Below are positions 47,520 through 57,989 of a stretch of 64,000 nt of DNA, in pieces. The stretch's first letter is position 1. Each line of letters begins with the position of its first letter. The notes beneath the pieces are model-generated. The model had not been told where the DNA came from. It saw only the letters and a list, made by a program, of their open reading frames with translations, and searched no databases. Both the position numbers and the translations under genes were made by a program. Source of the DNA: Sclerodactyla briareus (lineage: Eukaryota; Echinodermata; Holothuroidea; Dendrochirotida; Sclerodactylidae); NCBI GenBank assembly GCA_026419785.1, contig JAODTK010005828.1, positions 186,001-250,000 of the forward strand, given 5' to 3'.

Positions 47520-48415
47520 TATTGGAATGACCTTATTTTCACAAAATCAATTCATTTCACAGTTCAATTAAATTCACCTTTGAAACTGAGAAAGGGGGCA
47601 ATTTTCTTTTCTAGTGGTTGAAAGTATTGTTGGCAACAACGGTATGGATACTGTGGTTACCTCCGTATTCCGTAAAAAAACGTTCACGGGGTTATTATCA
47701 AATTGGAAATTGGTCTCTCCCAAAAAGTACAAAATATCTGTTATTAAAGCGTTACATGAACGCGCGCGTAGGTTGTGTAACTTATCATAGTTATTCGTAA
47801 TGAATTATCGGTTATAGACGTACTTTACTGTTCAATGGTTACCCTAGGGCGATATTACTATAGAAAGGAAATCGACACCACACATTAGATGCGTTGGTAT
47901 GGGACCAGTAATTGGAGACCCGAACCCACGCCAAGTAAAATTATATGTTCCCTTACCCTTATGTGGGCCAGAAGTGAAAAAGATGCGAAAAACTGTGCGA
48001 ACTGTATTCGGTCCATTTTGCAATGACAATTGTAAAGGTCCAGATTACTTGTAAAAAAAAAATACGTCTATGTTCAATTCAAAGGGACAGATATGGTCAT
48101 TTAATTATGCCTAAAAATGTCGTTTATAAGATTATCTGCCCCGATTGTAATTCCATGTACATGGGAGACTACCAGGCGATTGAAGGATAATGTACTGAGC
48201 ATACAATGAGATCCATTTGGGGGGCAAAGGGGGGTGATTTATCAGCATTGCAATGACACTAGCATAGCCTGCCAACTGTTGGAGATCATTGGTTGTTATT
48301 GGCAACGAGCCGCAGCGGTACAGGCGGAAGATTAGAGAAAGTTTACATAAAAGAATTAAGGCCGGACATGGAATGCAATTTGTTAGCCACCCTCTGAGCT
48401 TTTCTACTGCCATCA
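47520..48415 (+). mobile_element. Penelope-like retroelement, 3' part (RT thumb region plus GIY-YIG-like end)
   Basis: Penelope-like elements encode a reverse transcriptase followed by a GIY-YIG endonuclease. Here, in order and in changing frames, are SSIKFTFETEKGGNF (about 47,562-47,606), VVTSVFRKKTFTGLLSNW (about 47,658-47,711) and KYKISVIKALHERARRLC (47,726-47,779), which match the conserved post-palm region (F..E.E..G...., TSV.RK.TFTGL..NW, YK...I..L..R....C). After a spacer containing GPEVKKMRKTVRTVFGP (about 47,968-48,018), VVYKIICPDCNSMYMG (48,121-48,168) fits the GIY-YIG entry motif (VY.I.C..C...Y.G) and YIKELRPDMECN (48,347-48,382) its C-terminal K..L.P..N signature. At least four frame changes and several in-frame stops show decay. 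The catalytic YADD region was not found upstream. Confidence 0.75.
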
Positions 48416-48655
48416 TATCTATGTAGTATTATATAACCTGCTATACCAGGCTGTGTTATCTCGAGTGGTGGTCCAATTGTTAACTGGAATAGCTGGCATT
48501 GTATGATAATTTGAAACCTGTATGTGTATGTACTTCAGACATTTGCTGAAGATGGGCGGGGCGGTCTTGGTGACATCGAAATATACAGCATGACATCGTT
48601 AACGCAATATTCGCTGTGTTCCTTTATACTATTGTGTGGACCATCATGTAATTTT

Positions 48656-48657
48656 AT

Positions 48658-48691
<34 letters not shown>

Positions 48692-48765
48692 ATATATAAT
48701 AGATAATATAGATATAGAATATATATCTATATATATATATATAATATATATAGATATATTATATC
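48656..48765. repeat. TA microsatellite with interruptions
   Basis: TATATA runs broken by GATA and TAGATAATATAGA. It could extrude as a hairpin. Confidence 0.9.
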
Positions 48766-48769
48766 TAAC

Positions 48770-50315
48770 ATAAAAACATGCCTGCATAGATTCCTCCAAA
48801 CAACGACGATATGGTCGCTGCTAAGCTTACTTTCAGCAACCGACATGCTGCAGGCCTGGGCCTGAGCAATCCGCCCAACTCTCTGAGGTACCCGCACAGT
48901 ATGCGCAAAACTATAAGAGCGACGCCGTTCTGGAGCCATGGTGGCTCCAGTGCAATATTGAACCACGTCGCATATCCTTCCCCCGATTCTCATTGTGTAC
49001 AGTCCATATATCGCCATTTTCATAATTCAACCATAAAAGCTGGTCATACCAGCAGAATAGTTCCCTATTTTATTATAGTGCTACTACCATACCAAAATTA
49101 ATCTCTGTACAGGATGCATAAATCCAGTGCCTAATCAGCAGAGACACAAACAATTAAGTATTGAGATCGTTGTTAGACGCCCACGCTGGATAATAATTTC
49201 ACGAAACGAATATTGCGTACTGGCAAAACTAATTGTCATTATGGATGTATGTGACACAAGAACGACAACACTGAGTCGTGATTCTTGGCCATATTGCGCC
49301 TACGAATCTTCCACATATATGACCCCTGCGTAGGTAGGTTGCTATTTTATTTAGACACGATCTCACTCTCAAGCTGACCTCAGGTAAGCTTTGACCTGAC
49401 CCCAAAAAACAGAGGGGGTGGGATAAAGGCAACAAACAGAGGAGTCGGCAGTTTAAACGAGTATAGCCAGTTATGGCAGTATTGGTCTGATTAGTGGTTT
49501 CCACGGAAACAACCGTATTCTTTTCGAGCAGGGGTAGGTAAATACGGGTATGCGTCATTGACGATGTTGAAAGATATATGGTTCTCTTGTCTAATGAACG
49601 TGGAATATTTTTCCTTTGAACAGAAACAGGTTCTGGAGACATCTAAAAGCTAAATCACTGGCCTTTAGAAAGGTTTTCATCTCTGTGTAAGCCCAACTCG
49701 GCTCAAACTCAAATGTTTCGGAGACCTGTCGCGGGGTAGGGGTACTGTTCCCCGGTCGTGCTGGGTCGATTGTGTTCTGGTCACCCGCGGTGAGGGGGTT
49801 TCACATGTACCGCGATTGTTGGAAGCAGTTGTTTCAGAAGCGATGTTCCTGCCCGCATCCTACTCACTGTATTCCAGGCCTCCTCCCAGGGAAAACTGTC
49901 AGGGGGGGGGGGGGGCCTCCACCCCCACTCGCCATATACCTACTGGTGGTACCCTTTTTTAAAATTAACCTCTAGATCGGTCTACTTGTTGAGAATGCCA
50001 TAAATAAATACAAAGTTTTCCATAGGCCAATGGAAGTTAGGGTATGCATAGCTCACTGATAGCTGAATACCCAAATGAACATTGGCAGTTTATAGGGTGT
50101 GGTCCTTGAGACTGGACAAGTGATAACACAAAAAACCACTGTTGAACATAGGACGCATTGGGTGAAGGATATTATGACCTCATTACTGCAGTTTGCCACG
50201 AGGACAGTTCAGTCTGTACTTGGAGATTGTGTGAAAATGACCTGGAAAACAGGTGGACATTGGAGTCGTACAGGTGTATTTACAGGAATATCTCACACTT
50301 TTACTGGGTGGGATC
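48770..50315. other. Non-coding, nothing firm recognised
   Basis: No gene or known repeat identified. The frames on both strands at 48,811-49,101 and 49,229-49,642 are unassigned. A run of about 14 G lies at 49,900. Confidence 0.4.
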
Positions 50316-50318
50316 TGA

Positions 50319-50412
50319 ACACACACACACACGCACCACGCACGCAACCACCACCACACACACACACACAACACACACACACCACACCCAACACACGCAC
50401 GCCGCACGCACG

Positions 50413-50452
<40 letters not shown>
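50319..50452. repeat. CA microsatellite, compound
   Basis: About 134 bases of CA with CG and CC interruptions (CGCACGCA, CCACCACA). The His/Thr and Val/Cys-rich frames across it are artefacts. Confidence 0.95.
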
Positions 50453-50453
<1 letters not shown>

Positions 50454-50459
50454 TGGTGA

Positions 50460-51640
50460 ACATAGGAAATGAACACTATACATCTAACAGTTGAACATGC
50501 ACGTCTGAGAGTTAAGCGTTCAACGCGTTACATTGTGATGGCTGAATAGTGCTCAGAAAAGTGTTTCAATTCATGAAAACTGTTTGTTAGGGTTACAGGT
50601 TAGTCTTGATCGCACCGGGTTTCTCCTCACCCGTCTCCTTTCTTTTTCCCGATGAATTTTTCTACAGAATCTATTTGTCTATTTTCCCTTTTGTGCGCTG
50701 GCCCTGGTCAGCGTACAAATTAGGTGGTTTCTCTATTTACTGTCCAAGAAGGCTCAAAGGTATTAATTCTATTTTGTCCGTTTTCGGTGGAGGCAACTGG
50801 CCATTTTCATGGCAGAGGCTGGAACCGACACCGAGGGTGGTGCGTATGAGGTTGTTCAACCCAGAAATAAACGCCTACGTCAGTCTTCCTCGGCGACCCC
50901 CCCCCCCCCCCCCCCTTGATAGAGCCCCAAAACGAATGAACCAACGAAAAACCATCCCCATGTCCGTGTAAGTGGCCATCCGCTATGAAATCCTCCATGA
51001 TGATTACGCCCTTGCCAAACTAATCAAAAGAGAAAGAAGAAGGAAAAATCCCTGGGGCCATCGGCCACTATCGCTGGCCCAAGAGCCTCTCATGCCTCCA
51101 CATCTAGATTCTCTTTTTGCCACTTGAACCCCTCTTGCCGTTTCCTAATTACCGCCACCTACCGGAAATAAAATCTAAACTCTGTTAAGCCATTAACTTC
51201 GCCATCAGAGAGAAAGCGCCCTGAACTCATTTCACTTCTTCACCATGGACTTCAGTTGTTCTCAACTACCCAAACGGTTCACCCCACGCGATCACCTGCT
51301 TCTACCATCACCTTCTTCCACCAACCTCGAGTACCACGTACCAGTTCTAACGCCGAATACGGTACCGAAGATGGCTCCAACACTGACACGCTTGCACATT
51401 TGTGAGACGGAGGGAGGTCCAAGAGCGACACTATGCAACTTCTCTGCGTTGGGTGAGCGGTGGCTGAGCATCTGCGGTGCGGGACTGGGGTCAGCCGACG
51501 CGATTACCGGAAAGCAGTGGAGGAGGATGCCAGCATCAACTGAAGATGTACGGAGTGCTGCTTGGACCTCGCCGAACCAGGTGCAGCGAGCACGCTTAAC
51601 TCAGACGTACGGAGCGCGAAACGTAACAAAATCCATCAAG
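50460..51640. other. Non-coding, unassigned frames only
   Basis: A C tract is at 50,899-50,914. A frame starting at 51,245 runs into the 20-base minisatellite (185 codons in all). Its unique part (residues 1-130) shows no domain I recognise. Confidence 0.35.
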
Positions 51641-51643
51641 TTG

Positions 51644-51790
51644 GAATCAACCCATCGGAAAAAGAATCAACCCATCGAAAACAGAATCAACCCATCGAAA
51701 AAGAATCAACCCATCGAAAACAGAATCAAGCCTTCAAAGAAAGAATCAACCCATCGAATAGCGGAATCAGCCTATCCAAACAAGAATCAG
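51644..51790 (+). repeat. 20-base minisatellite, eight units
   Basis: GAATCAACCCATCGAAAA(C/A)A repeats with starts at 51,644, 51,664, 51,684, 51,703, 51,723, 51,743, 51,764 and 51,784. The reading frame rotates every unit, so any peptide has a 20-residue superperiod. A diverged second block follows at 51,893-52,010 after a shared GTAACAAAAT-CATCAAG leader, so the whole segment may be duplicated. Confidence 0.85.
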
Positions 51791-52234
51791 AATGCCATAT
51801 GATACTCCTTGACCTTCACTTTAACGAGATTTTGATTGTATAGCCGTGCTCCTTCAAGTGTGATACACTCCACGCAGTGCTGGTGAGCGGAGTGTAACAA
51901 AATCATCAAGAATGGAATCAGACCATTAGGATTTGGAAACAATACGTCCAAACCAAAGACAGGGTATCCAAACCAGAATCAAGGTGTCGAAAACAGAGAC
52001 AGGGTTGTTGTCACAAACCAGAAGGGAAATGTTCAAGAAAGGGCGAGAACGCAACCCTGCGTAATGATTCCTTGTCGCAATATTTGTTGACCTCTTCCAA
52101 AATATGAATGCACACTAACATTGGCACATTTTAGAAGAATGTCTGAATTGTGCTGTCGAGGCAATGAGGATTACTACACCCCTTATCAGTAGCTCTAGCC
52201 CATTAAAATTTATAGGATCAGGGGAGCATTTCTG

Positions 52235-52560
52235 TAGATAGAAGAGTGTGAAGGAGGTGGAAGAGATGAATGAGAGGGGGTGGGGAAGTATGTGTTAAAA
52301 CAGTGAATGTAAAGGAAGGGGGGGGGGGTTGAAGGGGAGTGGGATTAAGGAGCGTGCGAATAGAAAAACTGTATAAAAAAAGGTGGTGGCGATGAATGTG
52401 AGAAGAGGGGGGGGGGGGGGTTATGGTGGTTGAACGGGGAGTGTGAGAATATAGCGAGTGTAAAGGAGGTCACGGTGGCGGAGATGGATGAGAGGGGTGT
52501 GGGAAGAATGTAAATAGAGTGAGTGTACGTATTGGAGGTGGATGCGAAGAGAGGGTAGTC
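52235..52560 (+). repeat. Purine-rich degenerate tandem repeat
   Basis: Repeated words GAGTGTAAAGGAGGT, GGAGATG(A/G)ATGAGAGGGG and TGGGAAGAATGTAAATAG-type blocks, with unit length roughly 60-90 bases. The plus strand is almost devoid of C. Two long G runs are included. Confidence 0.55.
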
Positions 52561-52569
52561 AGAGAATAG

Positions 52570-53915
52570 GATTAACAGTACTAACACGAATGACTGATGA
52601 ATTTCGTAGAGTGAACAAACCACACATGGCTTACCAATTGGACTCTCATATAACAGAAACATTATGTAATGGAGTGACGATTACATAGACCACTACACTA
52701 CACGTTGCCTTTCGCACTTGGGACGAATTCCACGACAACTCAGCACCTTGACATTCTGATTCTTGGCGCCAGCGGAGTAGCAGCGGGCCATACCCCCCCC
52801 CCCCCCGTCGGGCTAGTTTTCCCATTTTGTCGGCTAGCCCGAAAGGGTATGGTAAAATTGCCGATTGCTCTGGCAGTATTATTATTTCCAACCTATAGGC
52901 CTGGTGAAAATTCGTATATTACAGCTGAAAATTCGCGCGCCTCATGTCTAATATCTTGTTCTTCGCATACGTTTAGGATCAGTATATACATCCCTCTATT
53001 ATCATACAAACTATACAACCGTAGCATAGGCTGTACAAGTCCAATGGATATCTTTGGAATGCCCCTGGAAGAGATCAATGTTACAATTCATGTTGGGGAG
53101 GGAAACCTCCTTCCCGAAGAGTCTACCGCTGTTTTGCCTGACCGCAACATACAAAACAACAAAACATAGAAAATGCAGGTATGTTGACGTAGGGGGTAGA
53201 GTGAGACTTGCTCCACCCCCCCCCCATCCGCCCTCCCCTCCGCCACCACTGGCAGTGCACCGTGCATTCGTGGAATACTGGCCTATTCGACACTTATATG
53301 GCCTTTCACTTGTGTTATACATGTAGTCATCGAGTGCATGATTGTTGTATCATTCTGTAATATTTTCATACATGCTGTACAACTACAAGCAGTGAAAGTG
53401 GAAGAGTGTAGTTAATAATAACAAGTTACTACGGCCTGGAATGCGAATTATGTACTCTTTTCTGGATGACGACCTGAATACAGGTAATGAAATCAATGAC
53501 TGTATGGTAGGCTATCTGGAGCCTGTAATTTCTTGGTGTAATGTCATGAACTAATCAGTACACGCTACATAGAACCACATGGAATGGAATTTGTGCATGT
53601 TAACAAGCTAAAATGGTTAAAAAAAAATAATGATTTTCCTGAATGTCCTATTTATTCCTCCAGAAATGACCCTTGGTCTACACCAAGAATAACACACAGA
53701 AACTGGTCAACTACACACACTTTTTCAACCTGAACAACAAAATATTCTTACTTAACTCATCGAGATATCATGTTTTGTCTCGACTGACCGAATTCAGAAA
53801 GAACAGTGTTCACTATGGCGTATATATGTATGTCACACTTCCCTGATAGCCGGCATTCCTTCAACGATCCAACAGATCACAACAAAATTGTGCGATAAAC
53901 ACCTGACACCAATTC
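52570..53915. other. Non-coding; includes the complement of the 43.57-kb repeat
   Basis: 53,035-53,115 in reverse complement matches 43,565-43,640. C-rich patches lie at 52,793-52,806 and 53,214-53,223, the latter followed by GCCACCACTG, which resembles a MITE end without a visible partner. No gene recognised. Confidence 0.4.
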
Positions 53916-54193
53916 AATTAATGATATCATTAAATAATTGGTGATATCATCAAATATTTGGTGATATCATCAAATATTTGATGATATCAGTAATTGAATT
54001 GGTGATATCAGTAATTGAATTGATGATATCAGCAAATGAATTGGTGATATAATTAATTGTTTTTATGATATCACTAATTATACCAATTAATGATATCAGC
54101 AATTGTTTTGATGATATCATCAAATGAATTAGTGATATCTTCAAATGAATTGAAGATATCATCAATTCATTAGATGATATCACTAATTGTATG

Positions 54194-54371
54194 CATGGGC
54201 GTCAATCCTGGGGGGACGGGGGACGTGTCCCCCCCCCCACATTTTGAGGATGCTCCCATTGACTTTCATTTTTCACACAGTAATTTTTTTGGCGGCGAGG
54301 TCATGTCCCCCCCCCCCTCCCACTTTGGTCATGTCCCCCCCCCCACTTCTGAAGATGGATTGACGCCTATG
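54194..54371. mobile_element. MITE (178 bases) with perfect 8-bp target duplication
   Basis: Ends are CATGGGCGTCAATCC and GGATTGACGCCTATG, inverted repeats differing at one base in fifteen. ATTGTATG occurs directly outside both ends (54,186-54,193 and 54,372-54,379), an exact 8-base target duplication typical of the hAT superfamily. The interior holds several C runs and ATTTTGAGGATG. It has inserted into the GATATC satellite. No coding capacity. Confidence 0.9.
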
Positions 54372-54714
54372 ATTGTATGAGGATATGTCTGAATTAATGA
54401 TATCACCAATTCATTTGCTGATATCACCAATTCATTGATGATATCAGTAATTCAACCGTGAAATCCAGCTTGTCGCGTCATCAGCTTGAGCGGGAAGATT
54501 GACTTCGACGCGCGCTATGCATGCACTTGCCATACTACGGTACATACCAACCGTACATGTACATGTACCGGCTATAGCTTGCACTGCAGGATCATGTGCG
54601 AACACACTGCACTATAGCACTGCACTGCACATACTTGTTTTACTAGTTGTTATATACGCAGCTCACGTCGATATCGCAATGCGGCGCGGCATATTTCGGA
54701 CCGTGCTTTGGTGC

Positions 54715-55653
54715 GATTGGAGAGGCTAGTTTTCGATTTTGGGGTAAGCGTAAACCTAATTTGGTGAGAAGGTCCATCTTGTATAGACCTCCTTTGCATG
54801 GTGGACTAGGATTGGTTCACCTTCCTTCAATGTTGCGTTTTTTACTTCTAAAAGGGGTTCTTGCAGCTTTTGAGAACCCTCCTTTGCCCTTCGCTCTTTT
54901 TTTGTCAGATTTTGGGGTGGGTTCGTATTTCGCTCATACTGGCCTGGCCAAAGGCTTTGCAACCGTCACCAGTTTATATCCAGGTGGGTGATTCGCTACG
55001 TAGAATTGTGCAGGCGGAGGGGGAAGGGGGGGGGGCAAAAACTATGGAGAACGTGGTCCCCTCTTCCTTGTACTCGTATTTACATCGTTCCATGCTGGCC
55101 ATGGTTGGGGTCAGTGGACTGGTTGTTTTGTCTCCGAGTGTTTGGCGATCTGATAACTACAGGCTTTCTGACAATCGCCTTAAAGATAACTCTTGGAGAG
55201 TGGCGAACGGAGTATTAATTACAAATCATTTCCGTCTTTCCGAGTGGGGTTTGGGGAATGGGAGGTGACCTCGCGATAATTGCAGGAGCAGTGAAACTTT
55301 ACAGCGTCTGTTGCTGCAGTGCTCGTACGTGGAGGTTGTTTGGAATTGGTTCATTGTTTAGGTGACTAGAGTTGCAAGTTGTACAGGGTGGGCTGTCAGT
55401 GGCGTTTTTGTCATTTTTGGCCTGTCGTCCCCAGGTTGCCCTTTTTGGGTCAGAAGCTTTTTCTGCCATTTTGAAGACGTACATCTGGCTTAGTAGATGT
55501 CGGCTGGTTTTTGATGGGGAAGATAGGCCGGCGGTCTCCATCATCTCTCTTTCCCAAGGTGATATGCAACTCCGCATGGAAGCAGACTATGCTAGGCTTC
55601 CTTCGTACTGTGAAAATGGTTCTGGCCGCCACGTTTCGTTGATAGAGTCATAG
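54715..55653 (+). mobile_element. Non-LTR retrotransposon fragment, C-terminal third (L1/Tx1-like)
   Basis: Decayed end of a LINE ORF2. RRSILYRPPLHGGLGLVHLP (about 54,757-54,816) matches the block (R..L..P...GGLG...L) downstream of the polymerase domain in L1/Tx1-type elements. WRVANGVLITNHFRL (about 55,197-55,241), then ETLQRLLLQCSYVEVVWNW (about 55,290-55,347) fit the zinc-knuckle-like end (ET..H.L..C.....W.W). IWLSRCRLVFDGED (about 55,483-55,524) and QLRMEADYARL (about 55,567-55,599) fit the last helix. The reading frame changes at least twice, with stops near 55,268 and 55,361, so it is inactive. No catalytic motif is present. Confidence 0.7.
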
Positions 55654-56040
55654 CGCCCCCTTTTGGGAATTGGTGATGATATCACCAATTGAACTAGCGA
55701 GATCAGTAAAGAATTAGGTGATATCATCAAATGAATTGGTGATATCATCAAACGAATAAGTGATATCATTAATTGTTTTGCTGATATCAGTAAATATGTC
55801 GCATTTGATGATATCACTAATTCAATTAATGATATCACCAATTCAATCAATTATCATTAATTGAATTGGGGATATCACCAAATATTTAATGAAATCACCA
55901 AATATTTGATGATATCACTAATTCAATTAATGATATCACCAATTCAATTCAATTAATGATATCACCAATTCAATTCAATTAATGATATCACCAATTCAAT
56001 TAATGATATCATCAAATATTTGATACTCATAAATATTTGC

Positions 56041-56225
56041 TGATATCAGTAATTATTTATTATTATTATTTATTAAACTTTGTTTTAAGAGGTTAACTCA
56101 TGTAGCAGGAGCTAATCTTCCATGAGGCCCTCTAGACATATATACAGTGAAATAAAAATGGATGTACAATATGGAAATGTTACTAAAATAACAGCTTCAA
56201 ATAATATGGAAATAAGAGAGAGTGA
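56041..56225 (+). mobile_element. Short inserted segment in the GATATC satellite, origin unknown
   Basis: Starts with ATTATTTATTATTATTATTT, continues TTAAACTTTG, and ends in GGAAATAAGAGAGAGTG. Satellite resumes on both sides. It looks like a short retroelement or MITE insertion, but I find neither inverted termini nor a target duplication. Confidence 0.35.
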
Positions 56226-56400
56226 GTGATATCATCAAATGAATCGGTGATATCACCAAATAATTGGTGATATCACCAATTCAATTCAATTAATGATATC
56301 ATCAAATGAATTGGTGATATCACCAATTCAATTCAATTAATGATATCACCAATTCAATTCAATTAATGATATCATAAAATAATTGGTAATATCATTAAAT

Positions 56401-57150
56401 AGCGAATAAAAAGAAAAACGGCTTGCCATACGGCCGATTTATAGGCCAGAATCGGGAAATTTGGCCATATAGCTCCACGAGTTGAACCAATTTTAGATGA
56501 GTTAAGCAGTGGAAACCATCCGAACGGACTTTGATAACAAACAATAGATATTGGCAAGAAAGAATGGTCTGGGGTAAACATGTAATTCCACATAAAAGTG
56601 GTATCTTCATTGTATATGTACAGTACAGTTCGTGTTTCGCTGCTTTGCGGCGCAGCAGGTGTGTTCCTCAGGCTCAGCTCAAAATTTATGACAAATATTG
56701 AAAACGTAACACAAGAGAACAAACAAATACCTTAAATTGGTGTGTACAGAACGTCGCAGGAGAGTGAAAAAAGGAAATTAATCGACGCTCAGTATTTCCC
56801 CGTTTTCAGTGTTCCAGTATGGCGTCAGGGTAAATAACCAATCTAGGTTAATTTTGTTCGATTTACTTTGTTCAGGCCTAACGTTAGGCCCGCACATAGC
56901 CTAGGCCTACTTCACTTCAGGCTAGGCCCCTGAATAGACTAGGCTAAGTTACTAAGTTAACAACAATAACGTTAGGGAACCCTAGTCTTGTGTTAAGACG
57001 ATTATTAATTTTATTCCTCACTCGTTCGAGTGAATGTTACCGTATCTGGCTGCAATAAAAAAAAAAAAACTGCACTTTGATTGACAACCACAGCTCTGTG
57101 AATATAATCGTCTTGTTCAATTTGTCTGGGCTGGGGGTGCGTATAGGGTG
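56401..57150. other. Non-coding; AGGCCTA-rich patch
   Basis: 56,870-56,950 is dense in TAGGCC/AGGCCTA words (GCCTAACGTTAGGCC, AGCCTAGGCCTAC, AGGCTAGGCCCC). A minus-strand frame at 56,372-56,722 is unassigned. No gene recognised. Confidence 0.45.
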
Positions 57151-57151
57151 T

Positions 57152-57248
57152 ATCATAAGTCGATCAGTATCATGAGTCGGTCATTGCCATACATGATTGC
57201 ATTATAAACGCTGAGAAGTCACGTGATATTTAGGTGACCGACTGATGA
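57152..57248. repeat. Inverted repeat with TCATGAGTCGGTCA ends
   Basis: TCATGAGTCGGTCA (57,170-57,183) faces TGACCGACTGATGA (57,235-57,248), matching at 13 of 14 positions. A further direct copy, ATCATAAGTCGATCA, lies 17 bases earlier. A related hairpin is at 59,213-59,310. Confidence 0.6.
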
Positions 57249-57886
57249 GTCGTGCCATATACTCTATCTTTTCCGTGATTGGCTCCCTCCAATATTGGAA
57301 GCCACTTGTCTTAAGTTATAAGAGGCCCACTGGGGGCCCTGACAATCTGGACAAGACGTTGTTATGGTTGTGAAACACGGCAGGTCACTACGGGCGCACC
57401 TCAGAAATGTGAAAAAGGCTTACACAGAAAGGAAAGCGCATATCGGGCAGGGTTGTCAACGTCTTAACACAAGACTAGGGAACCCGAGATGCCATCAACC
57501 AACTAGTGAGAGCTGCAGGAAGTACTCTGAGCCCCTGGGCGCATGATATGGAAACATGAATGACCATATGGTTGTCTTGTAACAATTTACACAGTCAGTG
57601 ACACAGTGGCTTCACAAGGCCAGGATTGGTATGACTGCATAATGTATATTGTTCTATCTGCAAGTGCTCCGATATCCTACCAGGTAACAGAGGGCTTTGT
57701 TTTAGATGGGGGATGTATCAGAAACTTGGGGCTCGGTCTTTCAGAGGTTCGGTAAAGATACGGGGAGAAAAAAGTGATAATTGTATCCGATTTTTTTTAT
57801 TCATTTCTTTCCCTTCTTAATTTGGTTTTCACTGTTCTGCCCTGCTTTTCGGAGATTCATTGCTGCAGTGTGCACCAGCGAGTGGC

Positions 57887-57985
57887 ATATCCACAGGCGC
57901 TCATAAACTTTTAGGCTAGGCTCCCACTTTATTGTATATGAGTGGGAGCCTAGCCCATACTTTACGAGCGTCTGTGGGCATATCC
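57887..57985. repeat. ~100-base imperfect palindrome with a perfect 15-bp core stem
   Basis: GGCTAGGCTCCCACT (57,914-57,928) and AGTGGGAGCCTAGCC (57,941-57,955) are exact complements around a 12-base loop. Outside them, ATATCCACAGGCGCTCATAAA pairs with TTTACGAGCGTCTGTGG and ATAT with a few mismatches. This is a miniature fold-back element or a stable hairpin locus. The minus-strand frame crossing it (57,801-58,184) is not recognised. Confidence 0.8.
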
Positions 57986-57989
57986 CTAT

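Larger units (their letters stand above)
53919..56400. repeat. GATATC satellite, split by three insertions
   Basis: Units of about 18-24 bases centred on TGATATCA and flanked by CAAAT, CCAATT or AATTGG, as in AATTGGTGATATCACCAATT, a perfect 20-base palindrome at 56,262-56,281. Blocks are at 53,919-54,190, 54,395-54,460, 55,665-56,040 and 56,226-56,400. They are separated by a MITE, a segment with a LINE fragment and an unrelated 185-base segment. A 21-base period gives Leu/Ile heptad-like peptides on the minus strand, which I treat as a by-product. The satellite unit may form cruciforms. Confidence 0.9.

Noticed and set aside
47079-47621. 180-codon forward frame just upstream of the Penelope-like region
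   Set aside because: Its first part overlaps the inverted-end repeat (47,195-47,297) and its last part is out of frame with the Penelope-like motifs.
50099-50494. His/Thr-rich and Val/Cys-rich frames of ~100-130 codons
   Set aside because: They arise from the CA microsatellite.
53214-53262. C-rich patch ending GCCACCACTG as a possible MITE end
   Set aside because: No matching inverted partner or target duplication could be found nearby.
53950-54183. Heptad-patterned Ile/Leu/Ser frame on the minus strand
   Set aside because: It is a by-product of the 21-base satellite period; similar frames occur in every block of the satellite.
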